64,000 nucleotides of DNA from an uncultured Streptococcus sp. (GCF_901875575.1 NZ_CABFMF010000011.1:1-64000); one strand, 5' to 3'. Counted from the stretch's first letter, positions 50,562-59,728 are shown. A program made the numbers and translations. Notes: generated by a model not told the origin, from the letters alone.

Positions 50562-51395
50562 GTGGGAATTCGTGTTTATAAACCAACAACAAACGGTCGC
50601 CGTAATATGACTTCTTTGGATTTCGCTGAAATCACAACAAGCACTCCTGAAAAATCATTGCTTGTTGCTTTGAAGAGCAAGGCTGGTCGTAACAACAACG
50701 GTCGTATCACAGTTCGTCACCAAGGTGGTGGACACAAACGTTTCTACCGTTTGGTTGACTTCAAACGTAACAAAGACAACGTTGAAGCAGTTGTTAAAAC
50801 AATCGAGTACGATCCAAACCGTTCTGCAAACATCGCTCTTGTACACTACACTGACGGTGTGAAAGCATACATCATCGCTCCAAAAGGTCTTGAAGTAGGT
50901 CAACGTATCGTTTCAGGTCCAGAAGCAGATATCAAAGTCGGAAACGCTCTTCCACTTGCTAACATCCCAGTTGGTACTTTGATCCACAACATCGAGTTGA
51001 AACCAGGTCGTGGTGGTGAATTGGTACGTGCTGCTGGTGCATCTGCTCAAGTATTGGGTTCTGAAGGTAAATACGTTCTTGTTCGTCTTCAATCAGGTGA
51101 AGTTCGTATGATTCTTGGAACTTGCCGCGCTACAGTTGGTGTTGTCGGAAACGAACAACACGGACTTGTAAACCTTGGTAAAGCAGGACGTAGCCGTTGG
51201 AAAGGTATCCGCCCAACAGTTCGTGGTTCTGTAATGAACCCTAATGATCACCCACACGGTGGTGGTGAAGGTAAAGCACCAGTTGGTCGTAAAGCACCAT
51301 CTACTCCATGGGGCAAACCTGCTCTTGGTCTTAAAACTCGTAACAAGAAAGCGAAATCTGACAAACTTATCGTTCGTCGTCGCAACGAGAAATAA
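50562..51395 (+). CDS. rplB: 50S ribosomal protein L2
   Basis: 277 residues, complete, with the conserved C-terminal [20 protein letters not shown] segment near the peptidyl-transferase centre. It uses a GTG start at 50562 behind AAGGAGG. Confidence 0.98.
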
Positions 51396-51402
51396 TATTA
51401 AA

Positions 51403-51458
51403 CTAGTCGCTTAAGCAACTAGTAAATCCGCCAGCTCGGTAGCGCTCCATAGGAGCGC
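51403..51458 (+). other. Two hairpins in the rplB-rpsS gap
   Basis: CTAGT-C-GCTTAAGC-A-ACTAG (51403-51422) and GCGCTCC-ATA-GGAGCGC (51442-51458). Neither is followed by a U-run, so they are internal mRNA structures rather than terminators. Confidence 0.7.
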
Positions 51459-51498
51459 AAGCCGCTGTGGTACAACATTTAAAGGAGAAAATATAAAA

Positions 51499-51780
51499 AT
51501 GGGACGCAGTCTTAAAAAAGGACCTTTCGTCGATGAGCATTTGATGAAAAAAGTTGAAGCTCAAGCTAACGACGAAAAGAAAAAAGTTATTAAAACTTGG
51601 TCACGTCGTTCAACGATCTTCCCAAGTTTCATTGGTTACACTATTGCAGTTTATGACGGACGTAAACACGTACCTGTTTACATCCAAGAAGACATGGTAG
51701 GTCACAAACTTGGTGAATTTGCACCAACTCGTACTTACAAAGGTCACGCTGCAGACGACAAGAAAACACGTAGAAAATAA
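51499..51780 (+). CDS. rpsS: 30S ribosomal protein S19
   Basis: 93 residues, complete ([36 protein letters not shown]). Head of the 30S subunit, partner of S13. AAAGGAG precedes ATG 51499. Confidence 0.98.
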
Positions 51781-51791
51781 GGAGAACATAA

Positions 51792-52136
51792 ATGGCAGAA
51801 ATTACTTCAGCTAAAGCAATGGCTCGTACAGTACGTGTTTCACCTCGTAAATCACGTCTTGTTCTTGATAACATTCGTGGTAAAAGCGTAGCCGATGCAA
51901 TCGCAATTTTGACATTCACTCCAAACAAAGCTGCTGAAATCATCTTGAAAGTTTTGAAATCAGCTGTAGCTAACGCTGAAAATAACTTTGGTTTGGATAA
52001 AGCTAACTTGGTAGTATCTGAAGCATTCGCTAACGAAGGGCCAACTATGAAACGTTTCCGTCCACGTGCGAAAGGTTCAGCTTCACCGATCAACAAACGT
52101 ACAGCTCATATCACTGTAGCTGTTGCAGAAAAATAA
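51792..52136 (+). CDS. rplV: 50S ribosomal protein L22
   Basis: 114 residues, complete (VRVSPRKSRLVLDNIRGKSV; the tunnel beta-hairpin MKRFRPRAKGSASPINKRTA). This hairpin is the usual site of macrolide-resistance changes; none can be judged here. Confidence 0.98.
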   Translation: MAEITSAKAMARTVRVSPRKSRLVLDNIRGKSVADAIAILTFTPNKAAEIILKVLKSAVANAENNFGLDKANLVVSEAFANEGPTMKRFRPRAKGSASPINKRTAHITVAVAEK

Positions 52137-52148
52137 GGAGGTAAAATC

Positions 52149-52802
52149 GTGGGTCAAAAAGTACATCCAATTGGTATGCGTGTCGGCATCATCCGTGATT
52201 GGGATGCCAAATGGTATGCTGAAAAAGAATACGCGGATTACCTTCATGAAGATCTTGCAATCCGTAAATTCGTTCAAAAAGAACTTGCTGACGCAGCAGT
52301 TTCAACTATTGAAATCGAACGCGCAGTAAACAAAGTTAACGTTTCACTTCACACTGCTAAACCAGGTATGGTTATCGGTAAAGGTGGTGCTAACGTTGAT
52401 GCACTCCGTGCAAAACTTAACAAGATGACTGGGAAACAAGTACATATCAACATCATCGAAATCAAACAACCTGATTTGGATGCTCACCTTGTAGGTGAAG
52501 GTATTGCTCGTCAATTAGAGCAACGTGTTGCTTTCCGTCGTGCACAAAAACAAGCAATCCAACGTGCAATGCGTGCTGGAGCTAAAGGAATCAAAACTCA
52601 AGTATCAGGTCGTTTGAACGGTGCAGATATCGCCCGTGCTGAAGGATACTCTGAAGGAACTGTTCCACTTCACACACTTCGTGCAGATATCGATTACGCT
52701 TGGGAAGAAGCAGATACAACATACGGTAAACTTGGTGTTAAAGTATGGATCTACCGTGGTGAAGTTCTTCCAGCTCGCAAAAACACTAAAGGAGGTAAAT
52801 AA
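52149..52802 (+). CDS. rpsC: 30S ribosomal protein S3
   Basis: 217 residues, complete (GQKVHPIGMRVGIIRDWDAK; KH motif VIGKGGANVDALR; GRLNGADIARAEGYSEGTVP). Part of the mRNA entry helicase. GTG start at 52149 behind AGGAGG. Confidence 0.98.
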   Translation: MGQKVHPIGMRVGIIRDWDAKWYAEKEYADYLHEDLAIRKFVQKELADAAVSTIEIERAVNKVNVSLHTAKPGMVIGKGGANVDALRAKLNKMTGKQVHINIIEIKQPDLDAHLVGEGIARQLEQRVAFRRAQKQAIQRAMRAGAKGIKTQVSGRLNGADIARAEGYSEGTVPLHTLRADIDYAWEEADTTYGKLGVKVWIYRGEVLPARKNTKGGK

Positions 52803-52805
52803 CCA

Positions 52806-53219
52806 ATGTTAGTACCTAAACGTGTTAAACACCGTCGTGAATTCCGTGGAAAAATGCGCGGTGAAGCAAAAGGTGGGAAAGAAGTAGCATTCGGTGAATA
52901 CGGCCTTCAAGCTACTACTAGCCACTGGATCACTAACCGCCAAATCGAAGCTGCTCGTATCGCCATGACTCGTTACATGAAACGTGGTGGTAAAGTTTGG
53001 ATTAAAATCTTCCCACACAAATCATACACTGCTAAAGCTATCGGTGTGCGTATGGGATCTGGTAAAGGGGCACCTGAAGGTTGGGTAGCACCGGTTAAAC
53101 GTGGTAAAGTGATGTTCGAAATCGCTGGTGTATCTGAAGAGATTGCACGCGAAGCGCTTCGTCTTGCTAGCCACAAATTGCCAGTTAAATGTAAATTCGT
53201 AAAACGTGAAGCAGAATAA
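52806..53219 (+). CDS. rplP: 50S ribosomal protein L16
   Basis: 137 residues, complete (MLVPKRVKHRREFRGKMRGE; GKGAPEGWVAPVKRGKVMFE). Contacts A-site tRNA in the 50S subunit. Three bases separate it from rpsC. Confidence 0.98.
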   Translation: MLVPKRVKHRREFRGKMRGEAKGGKEVAFGEYGLQATTSHWITNRQIEAARIAMTRYMKRGGKVWIKIFPHKSYTAKAIGVRMGSGKGAPEGWVAPVKRGKVMFEIAGVSEEIAREALRLASHKLPVKCKFVKREAE

Positions 53220-53228
53220 GGAGAAGGC

Positions 53229-53435
53229 ATGAAACTTAATGAAGTAAAAGAATTTGTTAAAGAACTTCGTGGTCTTTCTCAAGAAGAACTCGCGAAGCGC
53301 GAAAACGAATTGAAAAAAGAATTGTTTGAACTTCGTTTCCAAGCTGCTACTGGTCAATTGGAACAAACAGCTCGCTTGAAAGAAGTTAAAAAACAAATCG
53401 CTCGTATCAAAACAGTTCAATCTGAAGCGAAATAA
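53229..53435 (+). CDS. rpmC: 50S ribosomal protein L29
   Basis: 68 residues, complete and helical ([40 protein letters not shown]). Near the tunnel exit next to L23. Confidence 0.97.
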
Positions 53436-53459
53436 TAGACTAGGGAAGGAGAAATTTCA

Positions 53460-53720
53460 ATGGAACGCAATAATCGTAAAGTTCTTGTTGGACGTGTTGT
53501 ATCTGACAAAATGGACAAGACAATCACAGTTGTAGTTGAAACAAAACGTAACCACCCAGTCTATGGTAAACGTATTAACTACTCTAAAAAATACAAAGCT
53601 CATGATGAAAACAATGTTGCCAAAGAAGGCGATATCGTACGTATCATGGAAACTCGTCCGCTTTCAGCAACAAAACGTTTCCGTCTTGTAGAAGTTGTTG
53701 AAGAAGCGGTCATCATCTAA
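53460..53720 (+). CDS. rpsQ: 30S ribosomal protein S17
   Basis: 86 residues, complete OB-fold protein ([40 protein letters not shown]). Binds 16S rRNA early in assembly. Confidence 0.98.
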
Positions 53721-53745
53721 TCAAACCTGAAAGGAGAAAACTGAA

Positions 53746-54114
53746 ATGATTCAAACAGAAACTCGTTTGAAAGTCGCAGACAACAGCGGTGCTCGCGAAA
53801 TCTTGACTATCAAAGTTCTTGGTGGTTCAGGACGTAAATTTGCAAACATCGGTGATGTTATCGTGGCATCTGTAAAACAAGCTACTCCTGGTGGTGCGGT
53901 TAAAAAAGGTGACGTTGTTAAAGCAGTTATCGTTCGTACTAAATCAGGTGCTCGTCGTGCTGATGGTTCATACATCAAATTTGACGAAAACGCAGCAGTT
54001 ATCATCCGTGAAGATAAAACTCCTCGCGGAACACGTATCTTTGGCCCAGTTGCACGTGAATTACGTGAAGGTGGCTTCATGAAGATTGTGTCACTTGCTC
54101 CGGAAGTACTTTAA
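53746..54114 (+). CDS. rplN: 50S ribosomal protein L14
   Basis: 122 residues, complete (MIQTETRLKVADNSGAREIL; RGTRIFGPVARELREGGFMK). Forms inter-subunit bridges and binds RsfS. Confidence 0.98.
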   Translation: MIQTETRLKVADNSGAREILTIKVLGGSGRKFANIGDVIVASVKQATPGGAVKKGDVVKAVIVRTKSGARRADGSYIKFDENAAVIIREDKTPRGTRIFGPVARELREGGFMKIVSLAPEVL

Positions 54115-54133
54115 TTTTTAGAAACAAACTAGT

Positions 54134-54166
54134 CCCCTAGCTTTAAGCTAGGGTGCCCTTATGGGC
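54134..54166 (+). other. Tandem hairpins in the rplN-rplX gap
   Basis: CCCTAGC-TTTAA-GCTAGGG followed by GCCC-TTAT-GGGC, without a U-run. Confidence 0.7.
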
Positions 54167-54191
54167 GTAAGAAAAATCAAGGAGAAACCTA

Positions 54192-54497
54192 ATGTTTGTA
54201 AAAAAAGGCGACAAAGTTCGCGTAATCGCTGGTAAAGATAAGGGAACAGAAGCTGTTGTCCTTACTGCCCTTCCAAAAGTAAACAAAGTTATCGTTGAAG
54301 GTGTTAACATTGTTAAGAAACACCAACGTCCAACTAACGATCTTCCTCAAGGTGGTATCATCGAGAAAGAAGCAGCTATCCACGTATCAAACGTTCAAGT
54401 TTTGGACAAAAATGGTGTAGCTGGTCGTGTTGGTTACAAATTTGTAGACGGTAAAAAAGTTCGCTACAACAAAAAATCAGGCGAAGTGCTTGATTAA
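54192..54497 (+). CDS. rplX: 50S ribosomal protein L24
   Basis: 101 residues, complete with its KOW motif (MFVKKGDKVRVIAGKDKGTE). An assembly initiator protein. CAAGGAGAAAC precedes ATG 54192. Confidence 0.98.
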   Translation: MFVKKGDKVRVIAGKDKGTEAVVLTALPKVNKVIVEGVNIVKKHQRPTNDLPQGGIIEKEAAIHVSNVQVLDKNGVAGRVGYKFVDGKKVRYNKKSGEVLD

Positions 54498-54520
54498 TCA
54501 CGAAGGAAAGGAGAAGTATA

Positions 54521-55063
54521 ATGGCAAATCGTTTAAAAGAAAAATATCTTAATGAAGTAGTTCCTGCTTTGACAGAACAATTCAACTACTCATCAGTGAT
54601 GGCTGTGCCTAAAGTAGATAAAATCGTTTTGAACATGGGTGTTGGTGAAGCTGTATCAAACGCTAAAAGCCTTGAAAAAGCTGCTGAAGAATTAGCACTT
54701 ATCTCAGGTCAAAAACCACTTATCACTAAAGCTAAAAAATCAATCGCCGGCTTCCGTCTTCGTGAAGGTGTTGCGATTGGTGCAAAAGTTACCCTTCGTG
54801 GTGAACGTATGTACGAATTTTTGGATAAATTGGTTTCAGTATCACTTCCACGTGTGCGTGATTTCCATGGTGTCCCAACAAAATCATTTGATGGACGTGG
54901 AAACTACACACTTGGTGTGAAAGAACAATTGATCTTCCCAGAAATCAACTTCGATGACGTTGACAAAACTCGTGGTCTTGACATCGTTATCGTAACAACT
55001 GCTAACACTGACGAAGAGTCACGTGCATTGCTTACAGGCCTTGGAATGCCTTTTGCAAAATAA
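54521..55063 (+). CDS. rplE: 50S ribosomal protein L5
   Basis: 180 residues, complete (KVDKIVLNMGVGEAVSNAKS; GQKPLITKAKKSIAGFRLRE). Part of the 5S RNP with L18. Confidence 0.98.
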   Translation: MANRLKEKYLNEVVPALTEQFNYSSVMAVPKVDKIVLNMGVGEAVSNAKSLEKAAEELALISGQKPLITKAKKSIAGFRLREGVAIGAKVTLRGERMYEFLDKLVSVSLPRVRDFHGVPTKSFDGRGNYTLGVKEQLIFPEINFDDVDKTRGLDIVIVTTANTDEESRALLTGLGMPFAK

Positions 55064-55080
55064 TATAGGAGGTAAATCTA

Positions 55081-55266
55081 ATGGCTAAAAAATCAATGAT
55101 TGCTAAGAACAAACGTCCAGCGAAGTTCTCTACTCAAGCTTATACTCGTTGTGAAAAATGTGGTCGTCCACATTCAGTTTACCGCAAATTTAAACTTTGC
55201 CGTGTTTGCTTCCGTGAATTAGCTTACAAAGGACAAATCCCAGGCGTTACCAAAGCATCTTGGTAA
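55081..55266 (+). CDS. rpsZ: 30S ribosomal protein S14, zinc type
   Basis: 61 residues, the short S14 form with a CxxC…CxxC zinc site ([20 protein letters not shown] and the following Cys). Some Firmicutes also encode a longer zinc-free S14 elsewhere. It is followed by a 284-base gap with two repeat elements. Confidence 0.97.
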
Positions 55267-55271
55267 TTTAA

Positions 55272-55385
55272 GATATCAAGGGCGTCAAAACTCTAAGTGA
55301 AAATAGGAAACTTGACGAAGAAACTGAAGTTTCTAGGAAAGTTTATCTTTTTCACACAGAGTTTAGCCCGGGTTCAGTTTGGCTT
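55272..55385 (-). repeat. Structured repeat, copy B (inverted, rpsN-rpsH gap)
   Basis: Read on the minus strand it begins GAACCCGGGCT and ends GCCCTTGATATC, parallel to copy A. Helices AAACTC/GAGTTT and GTGAAAA/TTTTCAC are kept, and the apical hairpin is now AGAAACT-TC-AGTTTCT. It lies opposite to the direction of transcription, which favours a mobile DNA element over a fixed cis-RNA. Confidence 0.75.
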
Positions 55386-55393
55386 GCCAATTT

Positions 55394-55498
55394 GAACACG
55401 AGCTACAGCTTTGGCAAAAAAGACCAATTTTCTTTGGAGCATCGCTCCTGCATCAAATTGCCTATTTTTGCTCTTGCTGTTACGCTCTTTGTATCATG
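55394..55498 (+). repeat. Structured repeat, copy C (rpsN-rpsH gap)
   Basis: Begins GAACACGAGCT and ends GCTCTTTGTATC. The same four helices as A and B are rebuilt with different bases: GAGC/GCTC, ACAGC/GCTGT, GCAAAAA/TTTTTGC and apical GGAGC-ATC-GCTCC. Single-stranded parts such as the CCTATTTT segment remain alike. Confidence 0.65.
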
Positions 55499-55550
55499 TA
55501 TTAACTAGCAAGTGCAACTTGCAAACTACTAGTAAGAGGAGAAAAACAAA

Positions 55551-55949
55551 ATGGTTATGACTGACCCAATCGCAGACTTCCTAACTCGTATTCGTAACGC
55601 TAACCAAGCTAAACACGAAGTACTTGAAGTACCTGCATCAAACATCAAAAAAGGGATTGCTGAAATCCTTAAACGCGAAGGTTTTGTAAAAAACGTTGAA
55701 ATCATCGAAGATGACAAACAAGGCATCATCCGTGTATTCCTTAAATACGGACCAAACGGTGAAAAAGTTATCACTAACTTGAAACGTGTTTCTAAACCAG
55801 GACTTCGTATTTATAAAAAACGTGAAGACCTTCCAAAAGTTCTTAACGGACTTGGAATTGCTATCCTTTCAACTTCTGAAGGTTTGCTTACTGATAAAGA
55901 AGCACGCCAAAAGAATGTTGGTGGAGAAGTTATTGCTTACGTTTGGTAA
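55551..55949 (+). CDS. rpsH: 30S ribosomal protein S8
   Basis: 132 residues, complete (DPIADFLTRIRNANQAKHEV; ILSTSEGLLTDKEARQKNVG; GGEVIAYVW end). In E. coli it is the translational repressor of the spc operon. AGAGGAG precedes ATG 55551. Confidence 0.98.
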   Translation: MVMTDPIADFLTRIRNANQAKHEVLEVPASNIKKGIAEILKREGFVKNVEIIEDDKQGIIRVFLKYGPNGEKVITNLKRVSKPGLRIYKKREDLPKVLNGLGIAILSTSEGLLTDKEARQKNVGGEVIAYVW

Positions 55950-55959
55950 TATTTAGCTC

Positions 55960-56083
55960 TCAATTTCTTTGTGACTCTTCGTTATCGTTTCTTGCCTAAC
56001 CCAAAGTTATGCCTGAGAGACGATGGCTAGATTCACTTTGAAATTGAAACCTAAATGTTCCTTTAAATCGAGAAATCGATTTA
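55960..56083 (+). other. Large stem-loop and GNRA hairpin in the rpsH-rplF gap
   Basis: TCAATTTC (55960-55967) pairs with GAAATTGA (56040-56047), enclosing ATCGTTTCT/AGAGACGAT. Next comes TAAATCGA-GAAA-TCGATTTA (56064-56083), an 8-bp stem with a GNRA tetraloop. No U-run follows, so these are mRNA structures in the 186-base gap. Confidence 0.65.
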
Positions 56084-56135
56084 ACCCCGTGAAAACTGGC
56101 CGTTATGGTCTGACAATCTAACAGGAGAATATATA

Positions 56136-56672
56136 ATGTCACGTATTGGTAATAAAGTTATTGTGTTGCCTGCTGGTGTTGAACTCATTAACAACGACAA
56201 CGTAGTAACTGTAAAAGGACCTAAAGGAGAACTTACTCGTGAGTTCTCAAAAGATATTGAAATCCGTGTGGAAGGTACTGAAGTAACTCTTCACCGTCCA
56301 AACGATTCAAAAGAAATGAAAACTATCCACGGAACTACTCGTGCCCTTTTGAACAACATGGTTGTTGGTGTATCAGAAGGATTCAAGAAAGAACTTGAAA
56401 TGCGTGGGGTTGGTTATCGTGCACAACTTCAAGGATCTAAACTTGTTTTGGCTGTTGGTAAATCTCATCCAGACGAAGTTGAAGCTCCAGAAGGAATTAC
56501 TTTTGAACTTCCAAACCCAACAACAATCGTTGTTAGCGGAATTTCAAAAGAAGTAGTTGGTCAAACAGCTGCTTACGTACGTAGCCTTCGTTCACCAGAA
56601 CCATATAAAGGTAAAGGTATCCGTTACGTTGGTGAATTCGTTCGCCGTAAAGAAGGTAAAACAGGTAAATAA
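56136..56672 (+). CDS. rplF: 50S ribosomal protein L6
   Basis: 178 residues, complete (MSRIGNKVIVLPAGVELINN; PEPYKGKGIRYVGEFVRRKE). Near the factor-binding site of the 50S subunit. Confidence 0.98.
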   Translation: MSRIGNKVIVLPAGVELINNDNVVTVKGPKGELTREFSKDIEIRVEGTEVTLHRPNDSKEMKTIHGTTRALLNNMVVGVSEGFKKELEMRGVGYRAQLQGSKLVLAVGKSHPDEVEAPEGITFELPNPTTIVVSGISKEVVGQTAAYVRSLRSPEPYKGKGIRYVGEFVRRKEGKTGK

Positions 56673-56678
56673 TGTTGA

Positions 56679-56728
56679 GTGGTTGATTCTTAACCACCAA
56701 CCTATTTTCCAACTTTGTGCATAGCACA
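56679..56728 (+). other. Hairpins in the rplF-rplR gap
   Basis: GTGGTT-GATTCTT-AACCAC and TGTGC-ATA-GCACA, again without a U-run. Confidence 0.6.
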
Positions 56729-56755
56729 CGATTTAAAACTAAAGAGGTGAAAACT

Positions 56756-57112
56756 GTGATTTCAAAACCAGATAAAAACAAACTCCGCCAAAAACGCCAC
56801 CGTCGCGTTCGCGGAAAACTCTCTGGAACTGCTGATCGCCCACGTTTGAACGTATTCCGTTCTAATACAGGCATCTACGCTCAAGTGATTGATGACGTAG
56901 CGGGTGTAACGCTCGCAAGTGCTTCAACTCTTGACAAAGAAGTTTCAAAAGGAACTAAAACTGAACAAGCCGTTGCTGTCGGTAAACTCGTTGCAGAACG
57001 TGCAAACGCTAAAGGTATTTCAGAAGTGGTGTTCGACCGCGGTGGATATCTATATCACGGACGTGTGAAAGCTTTGGCTGATGCAGCTCGTGAAAACGGA
57101 TTGAAATTCTAA
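56756..57112 (+). CDS. rplR: 50S ribosomal protein L18
   Basis: 118 residues, complete ([20 protein letters not shown]). 5S rRNA-binding partner of L5. GTG start at 56756 behind AGAGGTG; an upstream in-frame ATG (56717) would add 13 residues absent from the family. Confidence 0.96.
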
Positions 57113-57129
57113 TAGGAGGACACTAGAAA

Positions 57130-57624
57130 ATGGCATTTAAAGACAATGCAGTTGAATTAGAAGAACGCGTAGTTGCTGTCAACCGTGTTACAAAAGTTGT
57201 TAAAGGTGGACGTCGTCTTCGTTTCGCAGCTCTTGTTGTTGTTGGTGACCACAACGGTCGCGTAGGATTTGGTACTGGTAAAGCTCAAGAAGTTCCAGAA
57301 GCGATCCGTAAAGCAGTAGATGATGCTAAGAAAAACTTGATCGAAGTTCCTATGGTTGGAACAACAATCCCACACGAAGTTCTTTCAGAATTCGGTGGAG
57401 CTAAAGTATTGTTGAAACCTGCTGTAGAAGGTTCTGGAGTTGCCGCTGGTGGTGCAGTTCGTGCCGTTGTAGAATTGGCAGGTGTGGCAGATATTACATC
57501 TAAATCACTTGGTTCTAACACTCCAATCAACATTGTTCGTGCAACTGTTGAAGGTTTGAAACAATTGAAACGCGCTGAAGAAGTTGCTGCCCTTCGTGGT
57601 ATTTCAGTTTCTGATTTGGCATAA
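57130..57624 (+). CDS. rpsE: 30S ribosomal protein S5
   Basis: 164 residues, complete (ERVVAVNRVTKVVKGGRRLR; GTGKAQEVPEAIRKAVDDAK). Mutations in its N-terminal loop give spectinomycin resistance in other bacteria. Confidence 0.98.
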   Translation: MAFKDNAVELEERVVAVNRVTKVVKGGRRLRFAALVVVGDHNGRVGFGTGKAQEVPEAIRKAVDDAKKNLIEVPMVGTTIPHEVLSEFGGAKVLLKPAVEGSGVAAGGAVRAVVELAGVADITSKSLGSNTPINIVRATVEGLKQLKRAEEVAALRGISVSDLA

Positions 57625-57637
57625 GAAAGGGGATAAA

Positions 57638-57820
57638 ATGGCTCAAATTAAAATTACTTTGACTAAGTCTCCAATCGGACGCATTCCATCACAACGTAAA
57701 ACTGTTGTAGCACTTGGACTTGGCAAATTGAACAGCTCTGTTATTAAAGAAGATAACGCTGCTATCCGTGGTATGATCACTGCAGTATCTCACTTGGTAA
57801 CAGTTGAAGAAGTAAACTAA
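57638..57820 (+). CDS. rpmD: 50S ribosomal protein L30
   Basis: 60 residues, complete (AQIKITLTKSPIGRIPSQRK; GMITAVSHLVTVEEV). ATG 57638 follows AAAGGGGAT; earlier in-frame codons lie inside rpsE. Confidence 0.97.
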   Translation: MAQIKITLTKSPIGRIPSQRKTVVALGLGKLNSSVIKEDNAAIRGMITAVSHLVTVEEVN

Positions 57821-57825
57821 TGAAT

Positions 57826-57924
57826 TTTTAGGGGATGTGCAGTATACCATCCCCTAAAACTAGATATAGTCATCTATGATGACATCGTATAGGCGAGTTG
57901 ATGGGGGAGACAACCTTTTCTCCC
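57826..57924 (+). other. Three hairpins in the rpmD-rplO gap
   Basis: TTTTAGGGGATG … CATCCCCTAAAA (57826-57859), GTCATC-TAT-GATGAC (57869-57883) and GGGAGA … TCTCCC (up to 57924). The first has terminator-like shape but no long U-run. The gap of 144 bases is otherwise empty. Confidence 0.7.
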
Positions 57925-57964
57925 TTATCGGCGCTAGCATTTTACAAAAGAGGAGAAAATATAA

Positions 57965-58405
57965 ATGAAACTTCATGAATTGAAACCTGCAGAAGGTTCT
58001 CGTAAAGTACGTAACCGCGTTGGTCGTGGTACTTCATCAGGTAACGGTAAAACATCTGGTCGTGGTCAAAAAGGTCAAAAAGCTCGTAGCGGTGGCGGTG
58101 TTCGTCTCGGTTTTGAAGGTGGACAGACTCCATTGTTCCGTCGTCTTCCAAAACGTGGATTCACTAATATTAACGCTAAAGAATACGCAATTGTGAACCT
58201 TGACCAATTGAACGTCTTTGAAGATGGTGCTGAAGTAACTCCAGTTGTTCTTATCGAAGCAGGAATTGTTAAAGCTGAAAAATCAGGTGTTAAAATTCTT
58301 GGTAACGGTGAGTTGACTAAGAAATTGACTGTGAAAGCAGCTAAATTCTCTAAATCAGCTGAAGAAGCTATCACTGCTAAAGGTGGTTCAGTAGAAGTCA
58401 TCTAA
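57965..58405 (+). CDS. rplO: 50S ribosomal protein L15
   Basis: 146 residues, complete (KLHELKPAEGSRKVRNRVGR; GKTSGRGQKGQKARSGGGVR). Upstream neighbour of secY, twelve bases apart, as is usual. Confidence 0.98.
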   Translation: MKLHELKPAEGSRKVRNRVGRGTSSGNGKTSGRGQKGQKARSGGGVRLGFEGGQTPLFRRLPKRGFTNINAKEYAIVNLDQLNVFEDGAEVTPVVLIEAGIVKAEKSGVKILGNGELTKKLTVKAAKFSKSAEEAITAKGGSVEVI

Positions 58406-58417
58406 GAGAGGTGACCT

Positions 58418-59728
58418 ATGTTTTTTAAATTATTAAGAGAAGCGCTTAAGGTTAAGCAGGTACGATCAAAAATCTTTTTTACGATTTTTATTGTTTTGGT
58501 TTTTCGGATCGGAACTAGTATTACAGTTCCAGGTGTCAATGCCAACAGCTTGAATGCCTTAAGTGGCCTATCATTCCTAAACATGTTGAGTTTAGTATCA
58601 GGTAATGCCTTAAAAAACTTTTCAGTTTTTGCACTTGGTGTTAGTCCTTACATTACAGCTTCCATTGTTGTCCAACTATTACAAATGGATATTTTACCGA
58701 AATTTGTAGAGTGGGGTAAACAAGGAGAAGTAGGTCGAAGGAAATTAAACCAGGCCACACGATATATTGCTCTTGTTCTTGCTTTTGTGCAATCAATCGG
58801 TATTACAGCTGGTTTTAATACCTTGGCTGGGGCTCAATTGTTAACAACTGCTCTTACTCCACAAGTCTTCCTCATGATTGGTATCATTCTAACAGCTGGG
58901 AGTATGATTGTGACTTGGTTGGGAGAGCAAATTACAGATAAGGGATACGGAAATGGTGTTTCTATGATTATCTTTGCAGGGATTGTCGCTTCAATTCCAG
59001 AGATGATTCAGGGAATCTATGTTGACTATTTTGTCAACGTCCCAAGTAGTCGTATCAATTCATCTATTATCTTTGTAATCATATTGATTATTACTGTTTT
59101 GTTGATCATTTACTTTACAACGTATGTTCAACAAGCTGAATATAAAATTCCAATCCAATATACAAAGGTTGCGCAAGGAGCACCATCTAGTTCATACCTT
59201 CCGCTGAAGGTTAATCCAGCAGGTGTTATCCCGGTTATCTTTGCAAGTTCTATTACGGCAGCTCCTGCAGCTATCTTGCAGTTTTTAAGTGCTACAGGGA
59301 ATGATTGGACTTGGGTGCGTACGGCACAAGAAATGCTTGCAACTACATCACCTACTGGTATTGCCATGTATGCTTTATTGATTATTCTATTTACATTCTT
59401 CTATACATTTGTACAGATTAATCCTGAAAAAGCTGCAGAAAACTTACAAAAAAGTGGGGCCTACATCCACGGAGTTCGTCCTGGTAAAGGAACAGAAGAA
59501 TATATGTCTAGACTTCTTCGTCGTCTCGCAACTGTAGGGTCGCTCTTCCTAGGTGTGATTTCAATCTTACCGATTGTAGCAAAAGATATTTTTGGACTTT
59601 CAGAAGCAGTTGCTTTTGGAGGAACCAGTCTTTTGATTATTATTTCGACGGGTATTGAAGGAATCAAGCAATTAGAAGGTTATCTATTGAAACGCAAGTA
59701 TGTTGGTTTCATGGATAGAACAGAATAA
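58418..59728 (+). CDS. secY: Preprotein translocase subunit SecY
   Basis: 436 residues with ten membrane helices; the channel through which secreted and membrane proteins pass. Signature segments: TVPGVNANSLN, the plug/TM2 region FSVFALGVSPYITASIVVQL, and loop QINPEKAAENLQKSGAYIHG. GAGGTGACCT precedes ATG 58418. Confidence 0.97.
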   Translation: MFFKLLREALKVKQVRSKIFFTIFIVLVFRIGTSITVPGVNANSLNALSGLSFLNMLSLVSGNALKNFSVFALGVSPYITASIVVQLLQMDILPKFVEWGKQGEVGRRKLNQATRYIALVLAFVQSIGITAGFNTLAGAQLLTTALTPQVFLMIGIILTAGSMIVTWLGEQITDKGYGNGVSMIIFAGIVASIPEMIQGIYVDYFVNVPSSRINSSIIFVIILIITVLLIIYFTTYVQQAEYKIPIQYTKVAQGAPSSSYLPLKVNPAGVIPVIFASSITAAPAAILQFLSATGNDWTWVRTAQEMLATTSPTGIAMYALLIILFTFFYTFVQINPEKAAENLQKSGAYIHGVRPGKGTEEYMSRLLRRLATVGSLFLGVISILPIVAKDIFGLSEAVAFGGTSLLIIISTGIEGIKQLEGYLLKRKYVGFMDRTE

